A stretch of 64,000 bases of DNA from Streptomyces dangxiongensis (lineage in GTDB: Bacteria; Actinomycetota; Actinomycetes; Streptomycetales; Streptomycetaceae). Under the pieces are notes generated by a model. That model had not been told where the DNA came from and searched no databases. It saw nothing but the letters and a program-made list of their open reading frames with translations. The DNA lies in assembly GCF_003675325.1 (NCBI RefSeq), contig NZ_CP033073.1:2666001-2730000 (forward strand), read 5' to 3'. Both the position numbers and the translations under genes were made by a program. This document shows, one piece after another, positions 35,812 to 44,187 of this stretch (the stretch's first letter is position 1; every line of letters starts with the position of its first letter).

Positions 35812-36334
35812 CCACCCGAGCTCCGCATCCGATCGAGCGCCGGTCAGGCAGGGTCCGCTTGCGCAGCTCCAGTCGATGACTTCTCCTCGGAGCGGCCGTG
35901 TGCTCACCAGGTCGAGCGGGCGAGGCGCCAAGCCGGACACCGCGCTTGGGCAGGCAGCGGGCATGCTCCGGGCGTTCTGCGCTTGCAGACGCAGGCCCAG
36001 GTGCCAGTGAAACGAGTTTGCGCCGGATGCGGGCTGACCGGTCTTACCTGCCAGGCAGCCTCAAGCTGTCGTCCAGATGGCCACCTTTGCTTTCCTCTCG
36101 CCCCTTGAAGCAGGTAGAGAAGAGCTGGCGGGACCAGTGGTCGTGAGGCGGAGCCCCGGCATGTGAGTTGAAACGTCCGGAACGGGCTAGAAGTCGCCAT
36201 AGTGGCGCCCGTTTTGTATCTGAGGGTTGGCCGAACCTGACAGGAGCCCTCCTAAACAGTGGCGTTGGCCATAGCTCACCTGTTCTAGCTCTGATGGAGT
36301 GATCTTCCCGTTCAAAAGTGGGAGGATACTCGCA
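35812..36334. other. Gene-free stretch before the nuclease gene
   Basis: About 520 bp with no convincing gene. Short frames on both strands lack ribosome sites. Base composition is less GC-rich than the core chromosome. It presumably carries the promoter of the secreted nuclease gene. Confidence 0.35.
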
Positions 36335-37690
36335 TTGCGTGCGAAAAGACGCTTAGCCGCCATAGCCCTCGGTATCGCCACCCTCACCGCGACGCTCACC
36401 GGAACCAGTGCCCAGGCCGCCGACAACGCGGGCAGCAGTGAAGGACAGATCGTCTGGCTGCGCTCCAGCAAGCCCATCGATCTGCCGCTGGGCGCGAACT
36501 ACCGGCAGAGCCTCACCAAGCAGCGCTCGGCCATCGCCGCCGAGACGCTGCAGACCAACGAGGCGCCCACGCCCCCGAAGCCGTCCAGCGAAGCCGACGA
36601 GCAGAGAATCGCCCAGGAGAACGGCGAGACCTACGTCGCCGAACCGGGTGACGCCGCCGGCAAGAACCGAATACGCGTCGCCGCAGCCCTCACCAAGGAG
36701 CAGTGTCGCGCGATGCCTGACGCGCACGACGCCGCCGGCAAGATCATCAACCACTTCAGCTTCTGCCGCTGGGGCTACAACACGGCCGTCAAGCTGAACG
36801 GCCAGGGCGGCGTCGAAGGCATGGTCCGGTTCCGCGAGACGGAGATCGGTACCAGCGTGGAAGCCGGGCGGGACGCGACCATCGAAGTGCACACCGACCA
36901 AGTGGTGGCCTCCGGCAAGTTCAACGACTCCGCCATGATGAGCTTTTACGTCGGCCATGCGGGCTGGCCGTCCGCGAGCTCCTGCCGGGTGACCGACATA
37001 TCGGCGAACCCGTTCACCACGACCGTCGGTGACTGGCGCGAGGAGTACATCGCCTACGGCCTGGTCTCCGACAAGGGCAGCGGCACCGGCCCCGACGACA
37101 TCGCGACCTGCATCTACAACCACCAGTGGAAGGTCACCGGTGGGGGCGCCACCACCCCGTGGAGCAGCGGACCCGAGAACGGTGTGCGCTTCGACTCGTC
37201 CAAGTCTCTGGGCAGCAAGTACTACGACGCCGGCGTGATCTTCGACCGGGTCACCCCATCGTTCCACTACGACCGTGCCCAGAGCGACACCGCGGGCGTC
37301 GCCAACCACATCTACGACGCGCTGTACAAGCCCCAGACGACATACCCGTCGAAGGCCGGCAAGGTGATTCCCGGCGACATCTGGAACGGCAACTGGCGCC
37401 CCCTGCATCGCAACTGGACCAACTACGATGCTGCGGCGGCCGAGGTGGCGCGGAAGAACCGCAACGCCAAGGACGCCGCATGCCGCGGCCTGAGCCGACC
37501 CAGCGACAGCTACCAGTGCGACGAGTTCCCCTTCGCTTCCACCAAGGAAGGGGCCGGCCTCGGGGACGGCAACTTCTCCGTCCGCTACGTACCGGGCGCG
37601 GAGAACAGCAAGGCGGGCAGCGAGCTGGCCGACTGGTACGGCAGCGACCGGATCCTGCACAACAACGCCTACGGCATCTACGTGAAGTAA
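36335..37690 (+). CDS. Secreted NucA/NucB-domain nuclease
   Basis: 451 residues from TTG 36335, chosen because GGGAGGA lies 9 nt upstream. A Sec signal peptide ends at GTSAQA. The middle 250 residues have aromatic and beta-rich character with cysteines (EQCRAMPDAHDAAGKIINHF, HFSFCRWGY). The C-terminal about 110 residues match the DNase NucA/NucB domain: QCDEFPFASTKEGAG with the Asp-Glu pair, then a long WYGSDRILHNNAYGIYV end. It should be an extracellular DNA-degrading enzyme, for defence, competition or nutrient use. A hairpin follows the stop. Confidence 0.78.
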   Translation: MRAKRRLAAIALGIATLTATLTGTSAQAADNAGSSEGQIVWLRSSKPIDLPLGANYRQSLTKQRSAIAAETLQTNEAPTPPKPSSEADEQRIAQENGETYVAEPGDAAGKNRIRVAAALTKEQCRAMPDAHDAAGKIINHFSFCRWGYNTAVKLNGQGGVEGMVRFRETEIGTSVEAGRDATIEVHTDQVVASGKFNDSAMMSFYVGHAGWPSASSCRVTDISANPFTTTVGDWREEYIAYGLVSDKGSGTGPDDIATCIYNHQWKVTGGGATTPWSSGPENGVRFDSSKSLGSKYYDAGVIFDRVTPSFHYDRAQSDTAGVANHIYDALYKPQTTYPSKAGKVIPGDIWNGNWRPLHRNWTNYDAAAAEVARKNRNAKDAACRGLSRPSDSYQCDEFPFASTKEGAGLGDGNFSVRYVPGAENSKAGSELADWYGSDRILHNNAYGIYVK

Positions 37691-37707
37691 CCGCCACACG
37701 TCCGAAG

Positions 37708-37736
37708 GGGGGAGCGGCCTACGAGGTCGCTCCCCC
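37708..37736. terminator. Terminator between nuclease and its antiparallel neighbour
   Basis: Arms 37708-37720 and 37724-37736 (starting GGGGGAGCG) pair over 13 bp with one G-U and a 3-nt loop, between convergent stop codons. Confidence 0.75.
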
Positions 37737-37757
37737 ACCCTTGGGACTAATAGCTGA

Positions 37758-38372
37758 TCAGCGCATATTGAGCGGGGGCTTCCCGTGCTTGCGGATCAGG
37801 CGATCCCGTCGACTCTCCTCAGCAGCGGCAACCGGTGGCTCCTGCGTTCCCGAGGGAACGAATACGATCAAGTACGCTTCGAACCCGTCGCTGCTACCCC
37901 CCTCATGGCGCTGGTTACCCGCGTCGAATCGCTCACGGGAATCACCGCGGCCCTGCGACCACACCCGAGCACGGTAGGTGTGGGAGGGATCCAAAGCCAC
38001 GCATGCCTGACCTGGTCCAACCTGTTGGCCGAACGCTTCAATGGACTCCTGAGCGGGCACGGCCGGCCCGTTCAGTGTGTCCATGGCCGCCATCCTGCCG
38101 CCGTAGACCGGCTTGTAGTCCACGACCCCGACCAAGGCCCAGTCTGGTCCCGGTGCTTCGTCCTCCCGGTTGCTGACGGCCAAGGCCACTGGTGCAGTGT
38201 GCTCCTGGACCCGTGACATTACGACGACCTGGCCAGGAACAACGACCACCGGCCGTTCCGTCTCGAAATCCGGCTCGCCATCCCTGCGCTCGAACCCCGG
38301 CTCCCACATCTCACCGATGGGAAAGTGGCCGTGCTCGATGTTGACCGCTCCAACGCCGCTGATCTCTCGCAT
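37758..38372 (-). CDS. Unknown protein convergent with the nuclease
   Basis: 204 residues from ATG 38372; the ribosome site is weak. The sequence is protein-like and acidic in its first half (GHFPIGEMWEPGFERR, VVVVPGQVVVMSR), ending in a basic tail. No signal peptide or membrane helix. I recognise no family. Because it lies head to head with a secreted nuclease, it could be an immunity protein, but polymorphic-toxin immunity genes normally follow the toxin on the same strand. This is only a suggestion. Confidence 0.55.
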   Translation of the reverse strand: MREISGVGAVNIEHGHFPIGEMWEPGFERRDGEPDFETERPVVVVPGQVVVMSRVQEHTAPVALAVSNREDEAPGPDWALVGVVDYKPVYGGRMAAMDTLNGPAVPAQESIEAFGQQVGPGQACVALDPSHTYRARVWSQGRGDSRERFDAGNQRHEGGSSDGFEAYLIVFVPSGTQEPPVAAAEESRRDRLIRKHGKPPLNMR

Positions 38373-38392
38373 GTCACGAGCCTGTCAGGAGT

Positions 38393-38595
38393 GACGCGGT
38401 CACGCAGTAACTCGGTCGGCCACCTTCCGTACGACCGACACTCCCTCGCCCTGCAGGAAGGTTCCGCCAAAGGTGACCGGTTCTCCGCCCGGTGATCGAC
38501 GACGATATGGGGCCGGCGGTCGCAGGCTCGACCAGATGTACACCCTCAACCGCATGCTGGACGGCGACGCCTTCTACATGAAGATCACCAGTTAG
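38393..38595 (+). other. Possible coding remnants
   Basis: Two short protein-like stretches in different frames end in stops: a 34-codon frame ending GDRFSAR at 38493-38495 and a second ending RMLDGDAFYMKITS at 38595. Neither is a complete gene. They look like debris of an inserted or decayed gene, with low certainty. Confidence 0.3.
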
Positions 38596-38614
38596 CAGAA
38601 AGGGCAGCGGCACC

Positions 38615-39142
38615 ATGGCGCTCCTGGCTGAATACCGTTGCAAGGCCACACCGGCTCGCCGGGTCGTAGAGGTGTACGACGCCGATGCCTATCTCAGCGA
38701 TGACGACGCCATGGCCGCTGCCCGCAGGCAGGTGGTGGCCGGCAACGGCTACCACCTGTACATCCGCAGCCTGCAACCCGACATCGAGGTCGAGGTCGCC
38801 CTGCGCGTGTGGGACATCGCCCCCGACCCGCCCGCCGAGGCCGAAGGCCACGTCCCTGTCAGCATCGAGTCGGAGACCGGCGTCCTCGTCGTCAACCAAC
38901 GGGAGTACGGCCCCGCAGGAGAGATGGCCCTGCCCCGCCCGGGCATGTACGAAGGCCACGCCTGGTGGGAGAACCGGCAGGCGACGGCCGAGTACTACGC
39001 GACGACGCTCGACCACCCCACCGACGACACATTCGAAGACCACCTCAGTCAGGCGTGGAACAACCCCCCGGTCACCGAGTGCTACGTGCTGGACCTCGCG
39101 TTCACCCGCGAACCTAAACCCGTCGACGACGATGATCTGTAA
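38615..39142 (+). CDS. Hypothetical acidic protein at the right end of the element
   Basis: 175 residues from ATG 38615 with AGAAAGG upstream. It is strongly acidic, with MALLAEYRCKATPARRVVEV at the start and an EAEGHVPVSIESETG middle. No membrane segment or known motif. The codon use is normal for Streptomyces, so the gene is probably real. It lies 135 bp inside attR and may be accessory cargo. Confidence 0.6.
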   Translation: MALLAEYRCKATPARRVVEVYDADAYLSDDDAMAAARRQVVAGNGYHLYIRSLQPDIEVEVALRVWDIAPDPPAEAEGHVPVSIESETGVLVVNQREYGPAGEMALPRPGMYEGHAWWENRQATAEYYATTLDHPTDDTFEDHLSQAWNNPPVTECYVLDLAFTREPKPVDDDDL

Positions 39143-39276
39143 GCCGAGCCAGTCCGCACACAGTCCGCAGGACACCCGATCGAGACCGTCACACCCCATC
39201 GCCAGCAAACGGCAAAAGGCCAGGTCAGCGACCCACAGGGGAGATCCCCGCAGGTCACCGACCCGCCCCATTACTA

Positions 39277-39298
39277 GGAGACCAAGAAGGCCTGATCT
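39277..39298. other. attR (right attachment site, original sodN 3' end)
   Basis: GGAGACCAAGAAGGC then C and TGATCT, the repeat of 23058-23079. It encodes ETKKA and TGA in the original sodN frame, so this is the displaced chromosomal 3' end of sodN. The chromosomal sodN terminator follows. Confidence 0.85.
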
Positions 39299-39348
39299 CC
39301 GATCACGCCGACCGGCCCGCGATCTCCTCGCCTGCCCGGTCCTCCCGT

Positions 39349-39402
39349 CCGCACCCGGTCCGCAGCGCGCCGAACACGGCGTCCGCGACGGACCGGGTGC
39401 GG
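39349..39402. terminator. Displaced chromosomal sodN terminator
   Basis: CCGCACCCGGTCC (39349-39361) pairs with GGACCGGGTGCGG (39390-39402). It lies 51 bp beyond attR, the same distance as the copy beyond attL. It would have terminated sodN before insertion. Confidence 0.75.
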
Positions 39403-39452
39403 TCCTTTCCGCGCCCTGGAGAGCGGAGGCGGGGCTGTGGGAGGCTGAGGGG

Positions 39453-39854
39453 ATGACCGCTCTGGAGGACCTCAGACGGCTGCGCCGGGTGCGCGACCGG
39501 ATGGACCGTGAATACGCCGAGCCGCTCGACATGACCGGGCTGGCCCGCGACGCGCTGATGTCCCCGGGCCACTTCCAGCGCAGCTTCCGCAAGGCGTTCG
39601 GGGAGACGCCGTACAGCTATCTGATGACCCGTCGCATCGAGCGGGCCAAGACACTGCTGCGCCGGGGCGACCTCACCGTGACCGAGGTGTGCCTCGCCGT
39701 CGGCTGCACCTCGCTCGGCTCGTTCAGCTCCCGGTTCACCGAGCTGGTCGGCGAGACGCCGAGCGCCTACCGGGCCCGCGACCACCAGGAGAGCGCCGTG
39801 ATCCCGTCCTGCGTGGCACGCCGGCTGACCCGGCCCCGGCGCCGCCTGTACTGA
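39453..39854 (+). CDS. AraC-family DNA-binding domain protein
   Basis: 133 residues from ATG 39453 (GAGGGG upstream). It consists almost only of the double HTH of AraC regulators (MTGLARDALMSPGHFQRSF and RRGDLTVTEVCLAVGCTSLG), with a basic tail. No ligand-binding domain is present. It precedes the VOC-family gene by 34 bp on the same strand and probably regulates it or is co-transcribed. Confidence 0.85.
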   Translation: MTALEDLRRLRRVRDRMDREYAEPLDMTGLARDALMSPGHFQRSFRKAFGETPYSYLMTRRIERAKTLLRRGDLTVTEVCLAVGCTSLGSFSSRFTELVGETPSAYRARDHQESAVIPSCVARRLTRPRRRLY

Positions 39855-39888
39855 GGCACGGCGCACCGCGCGGTTCTAGGGTGACCCC

Positions 39889-40305
39889 ATGGACGTGAAA
39901 CTCGCGCAGTGCTTCATCGCCGTCGACGACCACGACAAGGCCATCGCCTTCTACCGTGACGTGCTCGGCCTAAATATCCGCAACGACGTGGGCTTCGAGG
40001 GGATGCGCTGGGTGACCCTGGGTTCCCCGCTCCAGCCTGATGTGGAGATCGTCCTGGAGCCGCCGGACGCGAGCCCCGACGCCTCCCCCGCCGACAAGCA
40101 GGCGCTGAACGAACTCCTCGCCAAGGGACTGCTGCGCGGGGTCATCTTCACCACCCCCGACTGCGACGCGCTGTACGAGCGGGTACGGGCGTCCGGCGGT
40201 GACGTCCTCCAGGAGCCGACGGACCAGGCGTACGGGGTCCGCGACTGCGCGTTCCGCGACCCGGCCGGCAACCAGCTCCGCTTCATCGAGCGCCCGACGC
40301 GCTGA
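39889..40305 (+). CDS. VOC/glyoxalase-fold protein
   Basis: 138 residues. It has the two-module VOC fold: MDVKLAQCFIAVDDHDKAIA with FYRDVLGL at the start, and the second half DCDALYERVRASGGDV ending in RDPAGNQLRFIE. Metal-ligand-like residues are present, but the substrate (lactoylglutathione, aromatic diol, antibiotic) cannot be told. It pairs with the AraC regulator upstream. Confidence 0.82.
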   Translation: MDVKLAQCFIAVDDHDKAIAFYRDVLGLNIRNDVGFEGMRWVTLGSPLQPDVEIVLEPPDASPDASPADKQALNELLAKGLLRGVIFTTPDCDALYERVRASGGDVLQEPTDQAYGVRDCAFRDPAGNQLRFIERPTR

Positions 40306-40363
40306 ACCCCCACCCCGGTGCGGCACCGACGTGGCCCGGCTCTGCGCGCACCCCCCTGCCGGT

Positions 40364-40696
40364 TCACCCCCAGGGCTCGACGTCCACCACGGCCGCGACC
40401 GGCAGCGGCCCGTACACGTGCGGGAACTCCTCCCCGCCCGGTTCGGCGGCCTCGTACCGCACGGGCGCCCCGACCAGGGCGGGGTCCACGACCAGGACGA
40501 CCAGGTCGTCCGGGCCGTCGTGGTCGCCGTAGAGGAAACCGGCGATGCGCGGGAGCTGGGCGCGGGTGGAGAAGTGGATGAAGCCCTCCTCCTGGAGGGT
40601 GCGGCCGCGGGTCGACATCTCGTAGGTGCCGCTCTCGCGCGCCGCTTCCCACAGGGAGCGCTCGGTCACGTGCAGGATGTACGGAAGTTTCGGCAT
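40364..40696 (-). CDS. DUF952 family protein
   Basis: 110 residues. It begins MPKLPYILHVTERSLWEAAR, with EEGFIHFSTRAQLPRIAGFL and HVYGPLPVAAVVDV, the characteristic order of DUF952. The family has a compact fold related to ADP-ribosyltransferase-like proteins; the function is unknown. It is convergent with the VOC gene. Confidence 0.87.
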   Translation of the reverse strand: MPKLPYILHVTERSLWEAARESGTYEMSTRGRTLQEEGFIHFSTRAQLPRIAGFLYGDHDGPDDLVVLVVDPALVGAPVRYEAAEPGGEEFPHVYGPLPVAAVVDVEPWG

Positions 40697-40753
40697 GCGC
40701 CCACGCTACGGCGCCCCCGAGCCGTCTCGTGCTCGGACGGCGCTCTTCCCCGC

Positions 40754-40963
40754 TCAGACCGCCGCCGGGCCTCCGGGACCGCTGCTCCTCGGCCGGGCCG
40801 GGGCACCGGCGGGCCGGGCGAGGTCGGGGCGGGACGCGCAGTCGGGGCTGTGGCACGGGCCGGGGGACCAGACCGGCACCCAGGCACCCAGGGTCTTGTG
40901 CCGCCTGACGACCATGTCGACGGGCTGTCCGCAGACGGGACAGACTTGTTGTTCGCTGTCCAT
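40754..40963 (-). CDS. Small zinc-ribbon-like protein
   Basis: 69 residues from ATG 40963 with GAGGG upstream. CPVCGQPV near residue 8 and GPCHSPDC near 37 supply two pairs of cysteines for a likely zinc ribbon. The C-terminal third is Ala/Pro/Gly-rich. Function unknown. It is transcribed in the same direction as the DUF952 gene, 57 bp upstream of it. Confidence 0.65.
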   Translation of the reverse strand: MDSEQQVCPVCGQPVDMVVRRHKTLGAWVPVWSPGPCHSPDCASRPDLARPAGAPARPRSSGPGGPAAV

Positions 40964-41092
40964 GCCCTCAGGGTAGGACGGTGTCGGCCTCCGCGCTTCC
41001 TGCCGTACGTCCGCACGAGCGCGCTGTTGCCGAAGGTGTTCAGGGAGTCCAGGGCGAACTCCTCCAGGCCCGGTCCGGTGCCCCGCAGGGCG

Positions 41093-41129
41093 GCGGGCCC
41101 CGCGCGCTGTGGGAGCGTGCGGGGCCCGC
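41093..41129 (-). terminator. Terminator after the polyprenyl synthase gene
   Basis: GCGGGCCCCGC (41093-41103) pairs perfectly with 41119-41129 over 11 bp with a 15-nt loop, about 90 bp beyond the stop codon. Confidence 0.65.
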
Positions 41130-41217
41130 CTGGCCGGAGGTCCGGCGACCGCGCGGGGTCTGGAGCCGCACGGGTCCGGAAGGCTCCGGTTTCCACGGGG
41201 GTTGCCGGGACGGCAGC

Positions 41218-42363
41218 CTAGCTGTTCCGCCGGGTGACGAACTCGGCGAGCGCCAGCAGCCCGCCCGCCGCCTCGGGGACGGGAACCGCGCGGGCCAGTT
41301 CCTGCATCGCGCGGGCCATCCGGTCGGCCGCCTCGGCCTGCGCCCAGTCCCGGCCGCCGGCCCGCTCCACCGCCAGCGCCGTCCGCGCGATCTCCCCGGC
41401 CTCGGCCTCCGCCTCGACGTACGGCTTCGCGTACAGCGCGGCGAGTTCGGCCCCCGCGGGGGTGCCGGAGGTGAGCGCCGCCACCACCGGCAGCGACTTC
41501 TTGCGGGCCGCGAGATCGGCGCCGGCCGGCTTGCCGGTGCGCTCCGGGTCTCCCCATATGCCGATGACGTCGTCGATGAGCTGGAACGCGAGTCCGGCCT
41601 GGCGGCCGAAACCGTCCAACGCGCCCACCTCGTCCTCACCGGCGCCCGCGTACAGCGCGCCGAGCGCGCAGGCACAGCCCAGCAGGGCACCGGTCTTGGC
41701 CTCGGCCATGACGAGGACCTCGTCCAGGGTGACCGCGTCCGGGGCGCGGCGCTCCAGCGCGGTGTCGGTGTGCTGGCCGGCGCACAGCTCCACGACACAG
41801 CCCGCGAGCCGGGCCATGGCCGGGACGGCGGCCGGGTGCGGGTCCTCGGCGAGCAGCCGTAGCGCCAGCGCCTGGAGCGCGTCCCCGGCGAGGATCGCGT
41901 CGGCGTCGCCGAACACGGCCCAGGCGGTGGGGCGGTGCCGCCGGGAGGCGTCCCGGTCCATCACGTCGTCGTGCAACAGCGTGAAGTTGTGCACCAGTTC
42001 GACCGCGACCGCCGCGCGGACGGCCGCCGCCCGGGCCGCCGGTCCACCGAGCGCGGCGGCAGCCGCGAGGACGAGTGCGGGCCGCATCGCCTTGCCCGCG
42101 TTGCCCGCCGCCGGTGTGCCGTCCGCCTGTTGCCAGCCGAAGTGGTAGAGCGCGATGCGGCGCATGGAGCCGGGCAGCGACTCGAGGGCCGCGCGCAGCT
42201 CCGGGTCGACGAGCGCGCGGGTACGCTCCAGCAGCGCCGTCGCCTCGTGCCCGTCGGACGGACCGGCGGCGGCTTCGCCGGTCCGCTCCCGCGGCTCCCC
42301 CGGTGTGCCGGGACGCGGCACACCGGGGGCACGCTGTTCGGTCTCCGTCATGAACTCGGCCAT
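41218..42363 (-). CDS. Polyprenyl diphosphate synthase, likely encapsulin cargo
   Basis: 381 residues from ATG 42363 (GAGGGGG upstream). The trans-prenyltransferase core has the first Asp-rich motif LLHDDVMD and the second as DDVIGIWGD (DDxxG, common in actinobacterial members), plus GKPAGADLAARKKS. It condenses isopentenyl diphosphate onto allylic primers. The first about 50 residues are disordered and rich in Pro, Gly, Glu and Thr, absent from ordinary synthases and fitting a cargo-loading tail. It lies 112 bp downstream of the encapsulin shell gene on the same strand. Confidence 0.88.
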   Translation of the reverse strand: MAEFMTETEQRAPGVPRPGTPGEPRERTGEAAAGPSDGHEATALLERTRALVDPELRAALESLPGSMRRIALYHFGWQQADGTPAAGNAGKAMRPALVLAAAAALGGPAARAAAVRAAVAVELVHNFTLLHDDVMDRDASRRHRPTAWAVFGDADAILAGDALQALALRLLAEDPHPAAVPAMARLAGCVVELCAGQHTDTALERRAPDAVTLDEVLVMAEAKTGALLGCACALGALYAGAGEDEVGALDGFGRQAGLAFQLIDDVIGIWGDPERTGKPAGADLAARKKSLPVVAALTSGTPAGAELAALYAKPYVEAEAEAGEIARTALAVERAGGRDWAQAEAADRMARAMQELARAVPVPEAAGGLLALAEFVTRRNS

Positions 42364-42475
42364 GCATCCCCCTCGCCAGGTCCGCGCGGGCCGGTGTCGC
42401 CGGCCCGGCCGGACGCGTACCCCGAGGGCCTACCCGCCCGCGTCGGCGGGGACACGGCCGCGACGTGCGCAGACG

Positions 42476-43882
42476 TCACCCCCACCGGCCGATCTCGACG
42501 TTCTCCAGCACACCGAGCGCGTCGGGCACCAGGACGGCGGCCGAGTAGTACGCCGTCACCAGGTACTTGATGACCGCCTGCTCGTTGATGCCCATGAACC
42601 GCACGGACAGGCTCGGTTCGATCTCGTCCGGGATGCCGGACTGCCTCAGGCCGATGACGCCCTGGTCGGCCTCGCCCGTCCGCATCGCGAGGATGGAAGT
42701 CGTACGGGCCTCACTGATCGGGATCTTGTTGCACGGGTAGACCGGCACCCCGCGCCAGGTGGGGATGCGGTTGCCGCCGATGTCGATGGTCTCCGGGACC
42801 AGGCCCCGCTTGTTCAGCTCGCGCCCGAACGCGGCGATGGCGCGCGGGTGGGCGAGGAACAGCTTGGTGCTGCGGCGGCGGCTGAGCAGCTCGTCCATGT
42901 CGTCCGGGGTCGGGCCGCCGTCGTGCGGCTGGATCCGCTGGTCGTACTCGCAGTTGCTGAGCAGACCGAACTCCGGGTTGTTGATCAGCTCGTGCTCCTG
43001 GCGCTCCCTGAGCGCCTCGACCGTGAGCCGCAACTGCTGCTCGGTCTGGTTCATCGGCTGGTTGTACAGGTCGGCCACGCGCGTGTGGATACGCAGCACT
43101 GTCTGGGCGATGCTCAGCTCGTACTCGCGCGGCCTGGGTTCGTAGTCGACGAAGGTGTGCGGGATGTCGGGCTCACCGGAGTGTCCGGCCGCCAGCTCGA
43201 CCTCCTTCTCGCCGTACTTGTTGGTCCGCTGCCGCGGGAGCGAGCGGACCTGGTCAAGGTGTTCCCGCAGGGTGTCCGAGCGCTCGGCGACCTGCTCGAA
43301 GTCCTGGCGGCTGAGGATCAGCACGGTGGTCGCGGTGTCCGCGCGGGCCGTGTACTCCCAGATGGCGTCCGGGTCGATCAGTGCCTGGTCGCCGAAGTAG
43401 GCGCCGTCGGCGAGGACACCGAGGACGGCGTCGTCACCGTACGGACCCGTGCCGACCTTCGACACCCTGCCGTGGGCGAGCAGGTAGACCTCTTCCGCCC
43501 GGTTCCCGAAGTCGGCGATCACCTCGCCCGCCGCGAAGTCGCGCCGGCGGCAGCGCCGGGCCAGCTCGGTGAGCACCTCCTCGTCCTCGAAGGACCGCAG
43601 GACCGGCAACTCACCCAGTTCGGCCGGGATGACCTCCACCTGGTCACCGGTTTTCACGAAGGTGACGCGGCCGTCGCCGACGGCATAGGTCAGCCGCCGG
43701 TTCACCCGGTACGTACCACCTTGGACGTCCACCCAGGGCAGCGTGCGCAGCACCCAACGGGAGCTGATCTCCTGCATCTGCGGAACGGACTTGGTGGTGG
43801 TGGCCAGGTTCCGCGCTGCCGCTGTCCCGAGGGACTGCTGCGGCCTGCCCTGCTCCGTGCGGACCTCTTCGCCTACCGACAT
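42476..43882 (-). CDS. Family 2B encapsulin shell protein (EshA-like) with cyclic-nucleotide-binding-like insert
   Basis: 468 residues from ATG 43882 (GGGAGGG 9 nt upstream; a longer frame to 43975 lacks support). An N-terminal arm (1-95) precedes a cNMP-binding-like domain (about 100-200, with [15 protein letters not shown] and TARADTATT). The HK97-type shell part runs from about 210 to 468, including [20 protein letters not shown] and the end [20 protein letters not shown]. The canonical Glu of the nucleotide pocket is Asp here. It resembles S. griseus EshA. It should assemble into a protein nanocompartment that packages the neighbouring prenyl synthase. Confidence 0.88.
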   Translation of the reverse strand: MSVGEEVRTEQGRPQQSLGTAAARNLATTTKSVPQMQEISSRWVLRTLPWVDVQGGTYRVNRRLTYAVGDGRVTFVKTGDQVEVIPAELGELPVLRSFEDEEVLTELARRCRRRDFAAGEVIADFGNRAEEVYLLAHGRVSKVGTGPYGDDAVLGVLADGAYFGDQALIDPDAIWEYTARADTATTVLILSRQDFEQVAERSDTLREHLDQVRSLPRQRTNKYGEKEVELAAGHSGEPDIPHTFVDYEPRPREYELSIAQTVLRIHTRVADLYNQPMNQTEQQLRLTVEALRERQEHELINNPEFGLLSNCEYDQRIQPHDGGPTPDDMDELLSRRRSTKLFLAHPRAIAAFGRELNKRGLVPETIDIGGNRIPTWRGVPVYPCNKIPISEARTTSILAMRTGEADQGVIGLRQSGIPDEIEPSLSVRFMGINEQAVIKYLVTAYYSAAVLVPDALGVLENVEIGRWG

Positions 43883-44187
43883 AGAGAAATGCCCTCCCAT
43901 GTATGCCCGGTGCCCTGTCGCACGGAGCACCGGTCTCGGGTCCGAGCTTTCCATCACCGTCCGCGCTCGCACCATTACCCGAAAGAGGGGGAATGGATCA
44001 TCGCATTACTGGGCAGAAAGAGGGACTTGTCTCAGCCCTCCCCGATGACCCTGGATGTGCCGCCTGTCCGGATCGGCTCGCACAGCGTACGAACGATGTG
44101 TCCCCGGACGTCCGGTTTCGGTAGAAGCAGGCAGAACCAATCGGCCGCGACCGGTGGCCGGACGGGCACGGCACGAAGGAGTCGGTC

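Larger units (their letters stand above)
23058..39298. mobile_element. Integrative mobilizable element in the 3' end of sodN
   Basis: A 15-bp identical direct repeat (GGAGACCAAGAAGGC) extending to 22 bp with one mismatch occurs at 23058-23079 and 39277-39298. In both copies it encodes ETKKA-stop of SodN. Between them lie, from the left, an integrase, repressor, excisionase-like protein, DUF3631 ATPase, MobC, relaxase and cargo genes. Core genes expected beside sodN resume directly after the right copy. Size is about 16.2 kb. No FtsK/TraB translocase or type IV secretion genes are present, so it would need a helper to transfer. Both integrase and replication genes show frame breaks, so it may be immobile now. 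Confidence 0.88.

Noticed and set aside
38374..38649. 91-codon minus-strand frame near the right end of the element
   Set aside because: No ribosome site, no family resemblance, and it overlaps the start of a better plus-strand gene.
43883..43975. Longer N-terminus of the encapsulin (start 43975)
   Set aside because: ATG 43882 has a strong ribosome site and gives the usual family length.
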